Shown here one piece after another: positions 9,539 through 19,058 of a stretch of 64,000 bases of DNA. The notes under the pieces are model-generated. The model had not been told where the DNA came from. It saw only the letters and a program-made list of their open reading frames with translations, and did not search any database. A program made the translations under genes and the position numbers. The first letter of the stretch is position 1. The number at the start of each line of letters is the position of its first letter. The DNA is from Arthrobacter sp. ZGTC131 (lineage in GTDB: Bacteria > Actinomycetota > Actinomycetes > Actinomycetales > Micrococcaceae), in the NCBI RefSeq assembly GCF_002929275.1, contig NZ_PJIK01000006.1, positions 161,349 through 225,348 on the forward strand, in the 5' to 3' direction.

Positions 9539-10975
9539 GTGAACAGCCCAACCCCGGTCACCACCTCGCCGCCAGCCGTCGTCGGTACCGAAGCAAACGC
9601 AGACCAGGCACAATTCGCCGGCCGCCGCGCCGCCCTCCTCATTTCCACCCTGCTGCTCGGCGTGCTGTCCTTCCAGCTCAACGCCAGCATGGTCACCCCT
9701 GCGCTGCCGCAGATCGCCGCCAGCTTCGGCCAGAGCGCCGACAGCGCCGCCCCCGTGCAGTCCATGTTCTTCCTCGCCGGTGCCATTTCCGGCCCGGTGA
9801 TCGGACGGTGGAGCGACTTCATCGGACGCCGCGCCGCGCTGCTGCTGGTCCTGGCCATCATGGGCGCCGGGACGCTTCTCTGCATCGCTGCCCCCACGCT
9901 GCCCGTGCTCGTCGCCGGCAGGTTCCTGCAGGGCGTGTCCAGCGCCGTCTTCGCCCTTGCGTACATCGTCCTCAGCGAGAACCTGCAGGCCCGACTCTTC
10001 GGCACCTCCGTGGGGATCATCGCCGCCATCAACGGGGGAGTGGGCGGCGTGGACGGCTACGTTGGCGGCCTGATGGCCGAGACCCTCGGCTTCCGGTCCA
10101 TCTTCGTCGTCGTGCTGGTGCTGACCGCCGTCGCCGCCGGCTGCATCCTCAAGATCGTCCCGAAGGGACGGCCCCAGGGAGTCCGCGGCGCCATGGACTG
10201 GTGGGGAGCGGGCTCGCTCTCGGTGTTCCTCGTCTTCATCACCTACTTCGTCTCCGGCGGATCGGCCGCCGGCTGGACCGCGCCCAGCACCGTGGCGCTG
10301 CTGGCCGGCACCGTCGCGTCCTTCGCCGCCTTCTGGATGATCGAGAAGAAGCGCAGCCACCCGCTCATCGCCGTCCACCACCTGCGCTCCCGTCAGGTCT
10401 GGCCCGTCATCGCCACCACCGTCCTGACCCTGGCCGGCATCTTCGCCGTCATCAACTTCACCGTGGTTCTGCTCAGCCAGGACATCCACCACGGCTTCGG
10501 ATTGAGCGCGTCCGTTTCGGCTCTGCTATTCCTGACCCCGGCCGCGCTCATCGGCGTCTTCGCCGCACCGCTCGCCGGCTGGCTCGCCGACCGCCGCGGC
10601 TGGATCAAGACCCTCCGCGCCGGAACCGGGCTGAGCCTGGCCTGCGCCATCGCCGCGGCCACTTTCTCCGACAACCAGGTGGCCGTGATGATCGCCGTCG
10701 CAGCCCTCGGCATCTTCTACAACGGCTTCTTCCTCACCGCCATCAACGGACTCTCCGTCCTGCTCTCACCCAAGGAAGCCCCCGCCGCCCTGCCCGGCAT
10801 CAACGGAGCGTCCTTCGGCATCGGCGCGAGCCTCGGCGTCGTCATCGTGGCGCCGTTCGCCGCGCAGGCCACCTCCGCCGGCTACGCAACAGCGCTCTGG
10901 ATCTCGGTGGCCATCACGGCGGCGGCGTTCATCGTCAGCCTCTTCGTCGCCGCCCCCAAGGGCGAATCCCTCTAA
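9539..10975 (+). CDS. MFS transporter, likely nucleoside-related
   Basis: 478 residues with about 12-14 hydrophobic helices, typical of the major facilitator superfamily. The loop after helix 2 carries GRWSDFIGRRAALL, the family's conserved DRxGRR-type motif. The start is GTG 9539, preceded by AAAGGAG at 9526-9532; the overlapping ATG at 9537 leads straight into a stop. The gene lies 44 bp before the nucleoside hydrolase and diverges from ribokinase, so it most likely imports nucleosides or ribose-containing compounds. Sequence alone resembles drug/H+ antiporter subfamilies, so an export role cannot be excluded. Confidence 0.85.
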   Translation: MNSPTPVTTSPPAVVGTEANADQAQFAGRRAALLISTLLLGVLSFQLNASMVTPALPQIAASFGQSADSAAPVQSMFFLAGAISGPVIGRWSDFIGRRAALLLVLAIMGAGTLLCIAAPTLPVLVAGRFLQGVSSAVFALAYIVLSENLQARLFGTSVGIIAAINGGVGGVDGYVGGLMAETLGFRSIFVVVLVLTAVAAGCILKIVPKGRPQGVRGAMDWWGAGSLSVFLVFITYFVSGGSAAGWTAPSTVALLAGTVASFAAFWMIEKKRSHPLIAVHHLRSRQVWPVIATTVLTLAGIFAVINFTVVLLSQDIHHGFGLSASVSALLFLTPAALIGVFAAPLAGWLADRRGWIKTLRAGTGLSLACAIAAATFSDNQVAVMIAVAALGIFYNGFFLTAINGLSVLLSPKEAPAALPGINGASFGIGASLGVVIVAPFAAQATSAGYATALWISVAITAAAFIVSLFVAAPKGESL

Positions 10976-11019
10976 CACCCCTCTCCAAACCAAGCACCAA
11001 CGAAACGAGTAACACTCCA

Positions 11020-12030
11020 ATGACCACGCCCACCAGCCGCCCCTTCTACCTCGACTGCGACACCGGCATCGACGACGCCCTCGCCCTGGCCTACCTGCTC
11101 GCCTCCCCGCAGGCGGACGTGCGAGGGATCGGCACCGTCAGCGGCAACGTCAGTGCCGCCGTCGGCGCCCGGAACACCCTGGACCTGCTCCAGCTCGCCG
11201 GCCACGCGCACATCCCCGTCGCCGTCGGTGCCCACGACCCGCAGGGCGGCACGTTCCGCGGCGGGGCGCCGCACGTCCACGGCGCCAACGGCATCGGCGA
11301 GGTGTCGCTTTCGACGGCGGCGGTTGAGCTGGCGCCAGAGACCGCTGCGGAGATGCTGGTGCGGCTGGCCCACGAGCACCCCGGCACGCTGCGGGTCCTG
11401 GCCATCGGCCCGCTGACCAACATCGCCGAGGCCCTGCGGCTGGAACCGGAGCTTCCCCGGCTGGTGGAGGAGATCACCATCATGGGCGGCGCGGCGCTGG
11501 CCCCCGGCAACATCACGGCGGTGGCGGAGGCGAACATCGCCAACGACCCCGAGGCCGCCGCGGACGTCTTCGCCGCCGGCTGGAGCATCACCCTGGTGCC
11601 GCTGGACGTGACCATGGCCAACGTGCTGGAGGAAAGCCACCGGCAGGAGCTGCTCGCCGCTGGCCACCCGGTGCCGCAGGCGCTGGGGGAGATGCTCGGC
11701 TACTACTTCCGGTTCTACGAGGGCATCTTCGGCCGGGCCTGCTCCGCCATGCACGACCCCCTCGCCGCCGCGCTCGCGGTGGGCGGCGTCCAAGCCGCCG
11801 TCGCCCCGGCGGTGCGTGTCGCCGTCGACACCACCGACGGTCCCGGCCGCGGCCAGACCGTCTGCGACCTCCGCGGACTCTACCTGGACTACCCGGAGCA
11901 GGCCGGCGCCCGCTGCCGGGTGGTGCTCGCCCTCGACGGCGACTTCGCGCCGCGCCTGGTGGAGGTGCTGCTTTCGCTTTCTGAAGGCACGACGGCGGCG
12001 CTCGCCTCCGCGGTCACGTCACCGGCCTGA
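11020..12030 (+). CDS. Nucleoside hydrolase (IunH/RihA family)
   Basis: 336 residues. The calcium-binding N-terminal motif DCDTGIDDALAL (residues 12-23) is the hallmark of inosine-uridine-preferring nucleoside hydrolases, which cleave the N-glycosidic bond to give base and ribose. Further conserved blocks are LAIGPLTNIAEAL, IMGGAALAPGN and the C-terminal AMHDPLAAALAV, which carries the metal-binding Asp. ATG 11020 starts the protein just before the metal site as in homologues; the much longer open frame upstream is a shadow of the MFS gene. With the transporter and ribokinase it forms a complete ribonucleoside salvage route. Confidence 0.93.
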   Translation: MTTPTSRPFYLDCDTGIDDALALAYLLASPQADVRGIGTVSGNVSAAVGARNTLDLLQLAGHAHIPVAVGAHDPQGGTFRGGAPHVHGANGIGEVSLSTAAVELAPETAAEMLVRLAHEHPGTLRVLAIGPLTNIAEALRLEPELPRLVEEITIMGGAALAPGNITAVAEANIANDPEAAADVFAAGWSITLVPLDVTMANVLEESHRQELLAAGHPVPQALGEMLGYYFRFYEGIFGRACSAMHDPLAAALAVGGVQAAVAPAVRVAVDTTDGPGRGQTVCDLRGLYLDYPEQAGARCRVVLALDGDFAPRLVEVLLSLSEGTTAALASAVTSPA

Positions 12031-12103
12031 GCATGTCACCCTGATTCAGGACCACCTGCCGGTCCGCTGCAGGATCCTCCTGCTTTGGTATCAACGCTGA
12101 CGC

Positions 12104-12862
12104 TCATGCCGGTGCGCCCACGAGGTGGCCGGCCGTGAGGGGCAGGCGCTGCCCGTTGATCTGTTCTGCCTCCAGGTCGAAGATCCGCTGTACAGCGTCG
12201 GCAAGGACACTGACATCGGTGAAGCCCGGAAATATCCGTTCCGGCTGGGCTGCGCGCATCCGGTCATCGACCAGAGCCTTGACGACGAAGACCAGGGCGG
12301 CTGAGTGCTGAGCGGAGAGGGGGCTTTCGTTTCCTCCCTGCAGGTGCCGGAATCCGTCGGCCACGGCCAGGGTCCATGCCTCGGCGGCGGACTTGACCGC
12401 GGCATAGGCGGCGCCGTCCGCCGTCGGCGAGGAAGCGGACTGTGCGGAAACGATGGCCAGGCGACCCACAGGGGAGGTAGCCAAGTCATCGTAAAAAGCG
12501 CGGCTGGTGTTCCTCAGCGTGGTGAGGACGCTGGTGTGCAGGAAGTCCCAGTCTTCATCCGCCTGGCCTTTGATGCCGGTTCCGCCTCGCCACCCTCCTA
12601 CAAGATGGATAAGGCCGTCCACCGGACCCAGGTCGTTCCGGACGGACGTCGCCAGGTCCTCAACGGCCTGCAGGTCCGCGAGGTTGCAGACATAGCCCGT
12701 GACGTTGCCGTACGCTGCCGAGAGCTCCTGCACCCGGTCCTCAAGAATGTCCACGGCGGCCACGCGTGCCCCTGCTTGCGAGAGGGTGCGGACTACCGCG
12801 ACGCCGGCAGCGCTTGTCGAACCGGCGACGACGACCGTACGCCCCGAGAGGTCCTGGCTCAT
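12104..12862 (-). CDS. SDR family oxidoreductase
   Basis: 252 residues, the usual length for a classical short-chain dehydrogenase. The N-terminal Rossmann motif is present in variant form (VVVAGSTSAAGVAV), an acidic residue follows the second strand (VAAVDILEDR), and the catalytic Tyr/Lys pair appears as YAAVKSAAEA with Ser upstream (IVSAQSASS). Its start overlaps the stop of the DUF6421 gene by four bases (ATGA), so the two are translationally coupled. The substrate cannot be read from the sequence. Confidence 0.88.
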   Translation of the reverse strand: MSQDLSGRTVVVAGSTSAAGVAVVRTLSQAGARVAAVDILEDRVQELSAAYGNVTGYVCNLADLQAVEDLATSVRNDLGPVDGLIHLVGGWRGGTGIKGQADEDWDFLHTSVLTTLRNTSRAFYDDLATSPVGRLAIVSAQSASSPTADGAAYAAVKSAAEAWTLAVADGFRHLQGGNESPLSAQHSAALVFVVKALVDDRMRAAQPERIFPGFTDVSVLADAVQRIFDLEAEQINGQRLPLTAGHLVGAPA

Positions 12863-14262
12863 GCGCCCGCCTCGCCTTCAGTCTTCACAGGGCTCTGACC
12901 GGTGATCCCGGCAGTTGATTCAATGACCGCGGACATCTTCTTCTCCAGTGCCTCGTAGAACATCGACAGGGGGAATTCGTCATCAAGGATCTGGTCCGTC
13001 AGACCCCGGGGAGGGCCTTCGAGCGGAAGGGCCTCCGGTCCCTTGGCCCACACGGAGGCCGGGTGGGGGGTGAGGGTTTCCGAGACGAGCTCGTAGGCAG
13101 CCAGCCAGTGTGCGGTCTTCGGCCGGTCGATTGAACGCCAGTAGAGTTCCTCGATGCGGAGACCCAGCTCGACGACCACGCCGGCGACGTCCTTCCAGTC
13201 GATGCTCAACTTTCCATCGGTCCAGTGCAGGACCCGGTGCTGGTGCATCCAGGCGAACAGCAACTGGCCGCCCACGGCGTCGTAGTTGCGGACCCGGTTC
13301 CCGGTTATCGCGAAGCGGAAAATCCGGTCGAAGATCACGGCGTACTGGACCAGCTTGGCGTGCTTGCGGGCGTCCTCGGATGCCGTTTCGTCCCGCTCGA
13401 TGAGGACTGACTCGCGGAAGGCGGTCAGGTCACAGCGGAGCTCCTCCAGGGAGTACAGGAAATACGGCATCCGCTGCTTGATCATGAACGGATCAAAGGG
13501 CAGGTCACCGCGCATGTGGGTGCGGTCATGGATCAGGTCCCACATCACGAAGGTCTTCTCGGTGAGGTGCTGGTCATTGATGAGTTCCGCGGCGTCAGCC
13601 GGCAGGTCCAGGGACGTGATGTCGGCAGCGGCTTTGAGGACGCGGCGGAACCGGGCAGCTTCGCGGTCCGCGAAGATGCCTCCCCAGGTGAAGGAGGGGG
13701 TACTCCGGACCGCCACGCTCTCGGGGAAGAGAACTGCTGAGTTCGTGTCATACCCTGGCGTGAAATCGACGAAGCTGATGGGGACGAACAGCTTGTTGGA
13801 GTAGTTTGCTGCCTCCAGTTCAGCGACGAAGGAAGGCCAGATGACCTCGATGAGGACGGCCTCGAAGTAGCGGTTGGTGCTGCCGTTCTGCGTGTACATG
13901 GGGAACACCACCAGGTGCGGCAGCCCATCGATGCGCCAGTGCTCGGGGTGGAAAGCTACCAATGAGTCGAGGAAATCCGGCACGGCGAAGCCCTCGGACG
14001 CCCACCGCTGGAAGTCCTGCACGAGCAATTCAAGGTAGTCCGAGTCGTGGGGGAGGTGGAGGCGCAGGTGGTTGATTGAGCCCGTAATGATGCCGACATT
14101 CTGGCGGGCCTCGTCATGGTCAGCGGGTTCCGGAACGGATCCGTCCTGCACTTGAAGCTGCTGCAGTCCGATGACGGCTGCCTTCAGGGCCTGCCATGCC
14201 GGGAGCGCCTTGAGGTCTTGTGCCCGGGTGGTGGTCACTTCCGGGTTTGCGATTACAGACAA
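12859..14262 (-). CDS. DUF6421 family protein
   Basis: 467 residues, soluble, without signal peptide or membrane helix. I recognise it as the actinobacterial DUF6421 family, whose biochemical role is not known to me. Conserved-looking blocks include HPEHWRIDGLPHLVVFP, FVDFTPGYDTNSAVLFPES and KTFVMWDLIHDRTHMRGDLPFD, the last with several His/Asp residues that could bind a metal. It is coupled by a four-base overlap to the downstream SDR gene, which suggests a shared pathway. The region upstream has several copies of GCGTAAG that might be regulatory. Confidence 0.85.
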   Translation of the reverse strand: MSVIANPEVTTTRAQDLKALPAWQALKAAVIGLQQLQVQDGSVPEPADHDEARQNVGIITGSINHLRLHLPHDSDYLELLVQDFQRWASEGFAVPDFLDSLVAFHPEHWRIDGLPHLVVFPMYTQNGSTNRYFEAVLIEVIWPSFVAELEAANYSNKLFVPISFVDFTPGYDTNSAVLFPESVAVRSTPSFTWGGIFADREAARFRRVLKAAADITSLDLPADAAELINDQHLTEKTFVMWDLIHDRTHMRGDLPFDPFMIKQRMPYFLYSLEELRCDLTAFRESVLIERDETASEDARKHAKLVQYAVIFDRIFRFAITGNRVRNYDAVGGQLLFAWMHQHRVLHWTDGKLSIDWKDVAGVVVELGLRIEELYWRSIDRPKTAHWLAAYELVSETLTPHPASVWAKGPEALPLEGPPRGLTDQILDDEFPLSMFYEALEKKMSAVIESTAGITGQSPVKTEGEAGA

Positions 14263-14749
14263 TGCTCGTTCCTTCCGTTGAGGGGATTCCTGAAGAAGCT
14301 AGCAGTGCGTAAGCATCCGTGAAGGGTTATTTGCTTATGCGTAAGGAATACTTTTGCTAGAAACCGTCTCTTCACTGCTATGCCTGCGCTGGACCTTAAG
14401 GTCGGGGGCTCTAGGACATCCCAGGAACGGCGCATCTCGAGTGAACAAGCCAGGGGTCCCGGCGTTGTTCGGGCGGCTCGCGGACACCCCTGGCGTCATT
14501 CGCCTAACCCGGGCCGCCCGCCATAGCAGATCGTCAGAGCTGCTTACTCGCCGGGCACGATTAAATCAGCAACCCTTACGCTCAAATCGAGTAACCCATG
14601 CCCATGCGTAAGGACTTGACCCGTCGGGCGTGCAACATTCGCCACGCCAGAGGTCGCTCCCTTCACCTGTGTTAGCTTGATCACCATCCTTCCCGGCCCG
14701 GGGGCTCCGGAAGGCTCAAATCCACCGCAGCTACCTTTTCGGAGGCACC
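14263..14749. other. Intergenic region between DUF6421 and permease genes
   Basis: No gene is supported here. GCGTAAG occurs three times (near 14309, 14338 and 14605), once within the near-palindrome CTTATGCGTAAG at about 14333-14344, close to the DUF6421 start. A GC-rich hairpin CCTTCC...GGAAGG at about 14691-14717 precedes the permease fragment. I see no convincing lysine riboswitch. Confidence 0.4.
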
Positions 14750-15001
14750 ATGGGACTTGGCTCCCACACGCAAATAAGTGACCGGGCTATTGCTCCCGGC
14801 ACCACCCCTGCAACCGCTCTTTGCTCCGGTTCAGGACTGATTCTTAGCTCGGGGTCCACCACCGCGCAGGCAGGACCACGCGGGAACGCTGTGGCCTACC
14901 TGCTCGACACCGCAGTCGCCGAAGCCTGCACCGGTCGAGCCGCTGGTGGCACCGGGAACCCGACCCCGCTCGCACGGATACCCCTTGGCGGTGTTGCATG
15001 A
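14750..15001 (+). pseudogene. Degenerate N-terminal fragment of an amino acid permease
   Basis: An 83-residue ORF with a good GGAGG site before ATG 14750 that ends by overlapping the next gene (ATGA). Residues about 28-46 (GLILSSGSTTAQAGPRGNA) closely mirror the first membrane segment of the permease directly downstream (GLFVASGSTISQAGPGGAL), and the DNA is similar too. The flanking residues have lost hydrophobicity, and no further permease sequence follows. I read it as a decayed duplicate or remnant of a paralogous permease, now acting at most as a leader peptide. Confidence 0.55.
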
Positions 15002-16554
15002 CGCCAACGAGCGGAACTTCCGTAGACATCAAACCCGATGAAACAGCCCAACAGGTGTCCTCCCTTGCGATAGGCGCAGATCGCGCTTCCGGCGGAACCA
15101 CCAACGAACTCAAGCGCGGGCTAAGCAGCCGGCACCTGCAGATGATCGCTATCGGCGGTGCGATCGGTACCGGGCTGTTCGTGGCCTCGGGCAGCACCAT
15201 TTCCCAGGCGGGTCCCGGCGGTGCGTTGGTCGGCTACGCGCTGGTGGGGCTGATGGTATTCCTGTTGATGCAGTCACTGGGCGAGATGTCGGCCAAAATT
15301 CCGGTCGCCGGTTCTTTCCAGTCCTTTGCCACCCGTTTCGTTTCCCCGTCCTTTGGGTTCGCGATCGGCTGGAACTATTGGTTCAACTGGGCCATCACGG
15401 TGGCCGCCGAGCTGGTCGCGGCCGGAATCATCATGGACTTCTGGTTCCCGGGGGTCCCAGGATGGGTGTGGGCCGGGATCTTCCTGGTGGTGTTGACCGG
15501 GCTCAATGCCCTCTCGGCGAAGTCCTTTGGTGAGTCGGAGTTCTGGCTTTCCCTGATCAAGGTCAGCGCAGTGGTGCTCTTCCTGATCGCCGGCGTGCTG
15601 ATGATTTTCGGCATCCTCGGGGATAACTCTCCGGGACTGAGCAACTGGGAAAACCGCGATGACGTGTTCCACGGGGGTTGGGTCTCGATCATCTCGGTCT
15701 TCATGGTTGCCGGGTTCTCCTTCCAAGGCACCGAGCTCGTGGGAGTCGCCGCAGGCGAAGCCAAGAACCCGCGTCGCGAAGTACCGAAGGCCATCCGCAC
15801 TGTCTTCTGGCGCATCATGCTCTTCTACATTGGTGCCATCTTTATCATCGGCTGCCTGATCCCGTTCACCGATCCGAGCCTGCTGGCCTCCGGCGAGTCC
15901 GATATTGCAGCGTCACCGTTTTCCCTGGTCTTCTCGCGCGCCGGAATCGCCTTCGCAGCGGCCTTGATGAACGCCGTGATCCTGACCGCAATCCTGTCGG
16001 CGGGCAACTCCGGACTGTATGCCTCCACCCGGATGCTCTACGCCATGGCCCATGACGGCATGGCCCCGAAGGTCTTCGGCCGAACCAATGCGCGAGGTGT
16101 GCCGATCCCGGCGTTGCTGGCGACCGCGGCCGTGGGACTCTTCGGGTTCCTCTCCGCGATCGTCGGTCAGGGTGCAGCCTACGCCTGGCTGCTGAACATG
16201 TCAGGCCTATGCGGCTTCATCGTCTGGGCGGGAATCGCGGTCTCCCACTACCGTTTCAGGCGCGGCTTCCTGGCCCAGGGAAACAAAGTCAGCGACCTGC
16301 CATACAAAGCATCGCTGTTCCCCATTGGCCCACTGCTGGCCTTCGCCCTGCTGATACTGGTAATCGCGGGACAGAACTACGAGGCTGTGATTGCCGGACG
16401 GACCATTGAGGTGCTTACCTCCTACATCGGGTTGCCAGTCTTCATCGTTCTATGGCTGGCTCACCGCTTCATCACCAAGTCCAAAGTGGTGCCGCTGCTC
16501 GAGATGGATCTCTCGGCACCCAAGGACCTCGAGGACGAACCTAGGGACCGGTAA
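14998..16554 (+). CDS. lysP: Amino acid permease, LysP-like
   Basis: 518 residues with 12 predicted membrane helices of the amino acid-polyamine-organocation superfamily, AAT subfamily. The first helix carries GGAIGTGLFVASGS, the conserved substrate-binding loop. Later blocks (FSFQGTELVGVAAGEAKNPR, SAGNSGLYASTRMLYAMA) match LysP and related permeases for basic or aromatic amino acids. It would import amino acids with protons across the cytoplasmic membrane. ATG 14998 overlaps the stop of the upstream permease fragment. Lysine specificity is a family-based guess. A hairpin soon after the stop (about 16563-16595) may end transcription. Confidence 0.85.
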   Translation: MTPTSGTSVDIKPDETAQQVSSLAIGADRASGGTTNELKRGLSSRHLQMIAIGGAIGTGLFVASGSTISQAGPGGALVGYALVGLMVFLLMQSLGEMSAKIPVAGSFQSFATRFVSPSFGFAIGWNYWFNWAITVAAELVAAGIIMDFWFPGVPGWVWAGIFLVVLTGLNALSAKSFGESEFWLSLIKVSAVVLFLIAGVLMIFGILGDNSPGLSNWENRDDVFHGGWVSIISVFMVAGFSFQGTELVGVAAGEAKNPRREVPKAIRTVFWRIMLFYIGAIFIIGCLIPFTDPSLLASGESDIAASPFSLVFSRAGIAFAAALMNAVILTAILSAGNSGLYASTRMLYAMAHDGMAPKVFGRTNARGVPIPALLATAAVGLFGFLSAIVGQGAAYAWLLNMSGLCGFIVWAGIAVSHYRFRRGFLAQGNKVSDLPYKASLFPIGPLLAFALLILVIAGQNYEAVIAGRTIEVLTSYIGLPVFIVLWLAHRFITKSKVVPLLEMDLSAPKDLEDEPRDR

Positions 16555-16674
16555 CCATGCGCGGGCTACCCCACGAATTGCGGGGCCCGCGGTAGCCGAG
16601 GGCCAGAAGGTCTAGAACGGGGGATCGAGACCAGAAAGGGGGAAGCCGGGTGAGAATTGCTGTGAAGTTTGCCG

Positions 16675-16712
16675 GTAAATGGCGGTGTTCTGTGATCGCT
16701 ATATGTCGCATG
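16675..16712 (+). repeat. IS-end-like relic, copy 1
   Basis: TGGCGGTGTTCTGTGATCGC and the following TATATGTCGC match, with a few differences, sequences at 25116-25152 (opposite strand) and 51373-51395; a weaker relative lies at 21131. Spaced GCGAC/AGCGATC units near a terminus recall IS21-type elements. No transposase is present, so this would be a solo end. Confidence 0.45.
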
Positions 16713-16826
16713 ACTGGATCGCGAGTTGTCTTGTATCGCTGATGTTATGAGGCACTAAGGATACTAGACGTGTCTAGCCGATCGCTGGGTGTCCTGTCAC
16801 TCGTCTGTGTGCGGCCCGCAGCGGAA

Positions 16827-16855
16827 GGCCCGCCCTCGGTGAAGGAGGGCGGGCC
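16827..16855. terminator. Strong GC-rich hairpin
   Basis: A perfect 11-bp stem, GGCCCGCCCTC (16827-16837) paired with GAGGGCGGGCC (16845-16855), with a 7-base loop. There is no T-tract on either side, so termination is likely but not certain. Confidence 0.6.
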
Positions 16856-16906
16856 CGGTCGGGTTGAGACAGTGGTGGGGCCCGCTTCAGCGGACCGTGT
16901 ACCAGG

Positions 16907-17494
16907 TTGAAATTCGGGAAGGTGCAAGTTCCGCGGACCAAACAGGAAGACCTTTATGACCCCCCGGGTTCGACCTTGGATAAGGAGATCAAACCCGGGG
17001 AGCTTAACGTTATTTTCGGTGCCGGGCTCAAGGTCCTTCCCATTTACCAGGACAACGCCCGCCTGCTCTCCGATTTCACCTACTCACAGGGTTACCAGCA
17101 TGCAGTGAGGGCACACCAGCTAGCGGCCAGCTATGGATTCAACCGTGGCACTGTAATCTACTTCGCAGTCGACTACGATGCCACCCAGGAGGACATCGAC
17201 GCGGCGATCATCCCCTACTTTCAGGGAGTCCAAGCTGGGCTGGCATCAAACGGAAAGAAGTATGTCCACGGAGTCTACGGTTCGCGCAACGTCTGCTTGA
17301 ATGTCACGGCCAAGACCTTTGCCCGTTATTCCTTTGTCTCTGGCATGTCTTGGGGTTTCTCTGGGAATCTGGGGTTCCCGCTGCCCGCTAACTGGTCCTT
17401 TAACCAGATCAAGGAGTTCACCGTAACCAACGGCGCAGACGCCTTCGATCTTGACAACGATGTGTGGCTGGATTGCAGGCGGGGCCTTTCCTAG
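16907..17494 (+). pseudogene. N-terminally truncated DUF1906 glycoside-hydrolase-like protein
   Basis: 195 codons from a weak TTG start. It reads as most of a DUF1906 (Rv2525c-like, TIM-barrel, cell-wall-associated) domain: KVLPIYQDNARLLSDFTYSQ, GTVIYFAVDYDATQEDI, YVHGVYGSRNVC, FVSGMSWGFSGNLGFPLP, with the acidic FAVDYD motif kept. The first strands of the domain and any signal peptide or wall-binding region are missing, and no ribosome-binding site precedes the start. The truncation lies about 200 bp after an IS-end-like motif, which may explain it. A shortened but translated protein is possible. Confidence 0.65.
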
Positions 17495-17542
17495 GGCATC
17501 AGCAGGATCGAGATCCCGCGGTTCGATACGGTCCATGGCGTG

Positions 17543-18187
17543 CTAATGGTACGGAGCGTAGTAGAGGTTCTGAGGGCGCCGGGTGCGCACGCCGTCGCTA
17601 TGCGCTCCGCTGACGACGTCACCTTCATGGGTTAGAAGTTGTGAAAAGCGACGTGTGCTGTGAACAATGCCGCCCCGAACGACTAACTGCTCGATCACTT
17701 TCCACCCTTCAGCGACGCCGTCGGACTTGTAATCACCCCCGAAAGTCCACCACCCCAGGTGGTCACTGTCGATGACGAGGAGGTAACCGTTGATGTGGAC
17801 CTTGAGCGGCATTGCCCCGGAACGCCATGGCCGCACTGTTAGGCTCCGGTCAAACTCAGGCTGATCCGTTGCCACATCCACCTCACCATCGCTGCCCACC
17901 AGTGCTCTAAGTCGGGCCGCGAAAATATCCCCGGCACTGGGGGCCAGCAAGAACCTGCCCTGATAACTCTCGAGCACAGCAATCGCCTCATCAAGATCGG
18001 AGTCCCAGTCAAACTCCCACCGCCGAGCGTAAACAAACGGATAGGAGCCAGGTGAGATCGCGACCACGAGCCACTGCTCAGCGATCACCGACAGGTCGCC
18101 GACCCGGAAGCTGGGTAGTCGATGTGTATCCGGGGCGATCAGTTCCTCCGTAACGGCATCACCGAAGAGTTGCCGTGCCCGGAGCAT
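17543..18187 (-). CDS. Hypothetical protein
   Basis: 214 residues, soluble, no signal or membrane segment, family not recognised. It has an aromatic-rich middle (YPFVYARRWEFDWDSDLDEAI) and a later YLLVIDSDHLGWWTFGGDYKSD, then a basic C-terminus. ATG 18187 is the natural start. It lies in the accessory region with several other orphan genes; a role in interbacterial conflict, for example as an immunity-like protein, would be only a guess. Confidence 0.55.
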   Translation of the reverse strand: MLRARQLFGDAVTEELIAPDTHRLPSFRVGDLSVIAEQWLVVAISPGSYPFVYARRWEFDWDSDLDEAIAVLESYQGRFLLAPSAGDIFAARLRALVGSDGEVDVATDQPEFDRSLTVRPWRSGAMPLKVHINGYLLVIDSDHLGWWTFGGDYKSDGVAEGWKVIEQLVVRGGIVHSTRRFSQLLTHEGDVVSGAHSDGVRTRRPQNLYYAPYH

Positions 18188-18345
18188 CAGGCTATTGAAT
18201 GCTGCAAGGTGGGCATCAGGAATGGGAGCACACGCCCATTCTTACCGACGCCCTGAGTATCTACATCGGAACGCTCTCCTCGTTCGCCACTGTGCATGTA
18301 AGCCGATCCTCTGCCGGACGCTACTTACGGTCCTGCACCAATTGC

Positions 18346-18903
18346 TTAGGGATCGGGTGTTGGATTTGAGAGACACCGTTCATTGAGGAGTTTTAGGCTT
18401 GCTTGGCTGGCGGCCAGTTGGAGTGTGGTGTTGTCTGATCTGATCGTCATCACGCGTCCTCCGGGAAAAACAGTCCAGGGGGCCTTAGCAGGCTCCCCGA
18501 TGACCGTGGGAAATGAGTAGATTTCCAGTGGCCCGGCAAGAGGTCCGTTTTCGCTTGCCCCCAGCTGGAAGATCAGTCGGTTTGGCTCTGCTTTTGCATA
18601 ACCTCGGGCCCATCTACCCCGAAGTCCCGATCCGGGCTCGCGGTGGGCACATTCGAAAAGGCCTCTTTCCGTGTCCCGAACTGCTCGCTTCTTGCGCAGG
18701 GGAGCAATGACAATGAGCTCGATGACAGTGATTAGGACAATGCCAGTCGCAACAACGACGACCAAAGTAGGCCACCAGCCCAAGACGGACTGCAAAGGAA
18801 CGAAGAGGACGCCGGCCAAGACGACCAGCGGCCAGGAACCGAAGGCGTCGTATGCCCGTTCCAGCCGGCTCCTGGGTGTTGGTTCCAAGTCTGGTTCGCG
18901 CAT
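18346..18903 (-). CDS. Two-TM membrane protein of unknown function
   Basis: 185 residues. After a charged N-terminus two adjacent transmembrane helices span about residues 23-70 (WPLVVLAGVLFVPL..., LVVVVATGIVLITVIEL). A cytoplasmic domain follows, beginning RDTERGLFECAHREPGSGLRGRWARGYA. That block is loosely reminiscent of DUF2550 or PH-like domains, but I cannot assign it. The gene starts at ATG 18903 and has no clear operon partner. Confidence 0.6.
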   Translation of the reverse strand: MREPDLEPTPRSRLERAYDAFGSWPLVVLAGVLFVPLQSVLGWWPTLVVVVATGIVLITVIELIVIAPLRKKRAVRDTERGLFECAHREPGSGLRGRWARGYAKAEPNRLIFQLGASENGPLAGPLEIYSFPTVIGEPAKAPWTVFPGGRVMTIRSDNTTLQLAASQASLKLLNERCLSNPTPDP

Positions 18904-19058
18904 ATGTAACCTGCTTCCTGTGATGGGAGTCTAATCAACAGGACGGTCTTTAGACATGGCTCATCGTGACGGGAAGCCGGCATAGTCGACGGACCCAGTC
19001 CTGCACGTAAGCCGATCGGTCTGAGGGCAGCAGTGGTCGAGTATGGAAGACTCCCAAT

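Larger units (their letters stand above)
16555..16906. other. Intergenic region with hairpins and IS-end-like relic
   Basis: No gene is supported. Just after the permease there is an imperfect hairpin with GGCTACC and GGTAGCC arms (about 16563-16596). Then comes an insertion-sequence-end-like motif (16675-16712) and a strong GC hairpin (16827-16855), before a truncated DUF1906 gene. Confidence 0.45.

Noticed and set aside
14640-14749. Possible lysine riboswitch before the LysP-like permease
   Set aside because: A few bases (AGAGGTCG, hairpin CCTTCC/GGAAGG) looked suggestive, but the conserved L-box core and helices could not be assembled.
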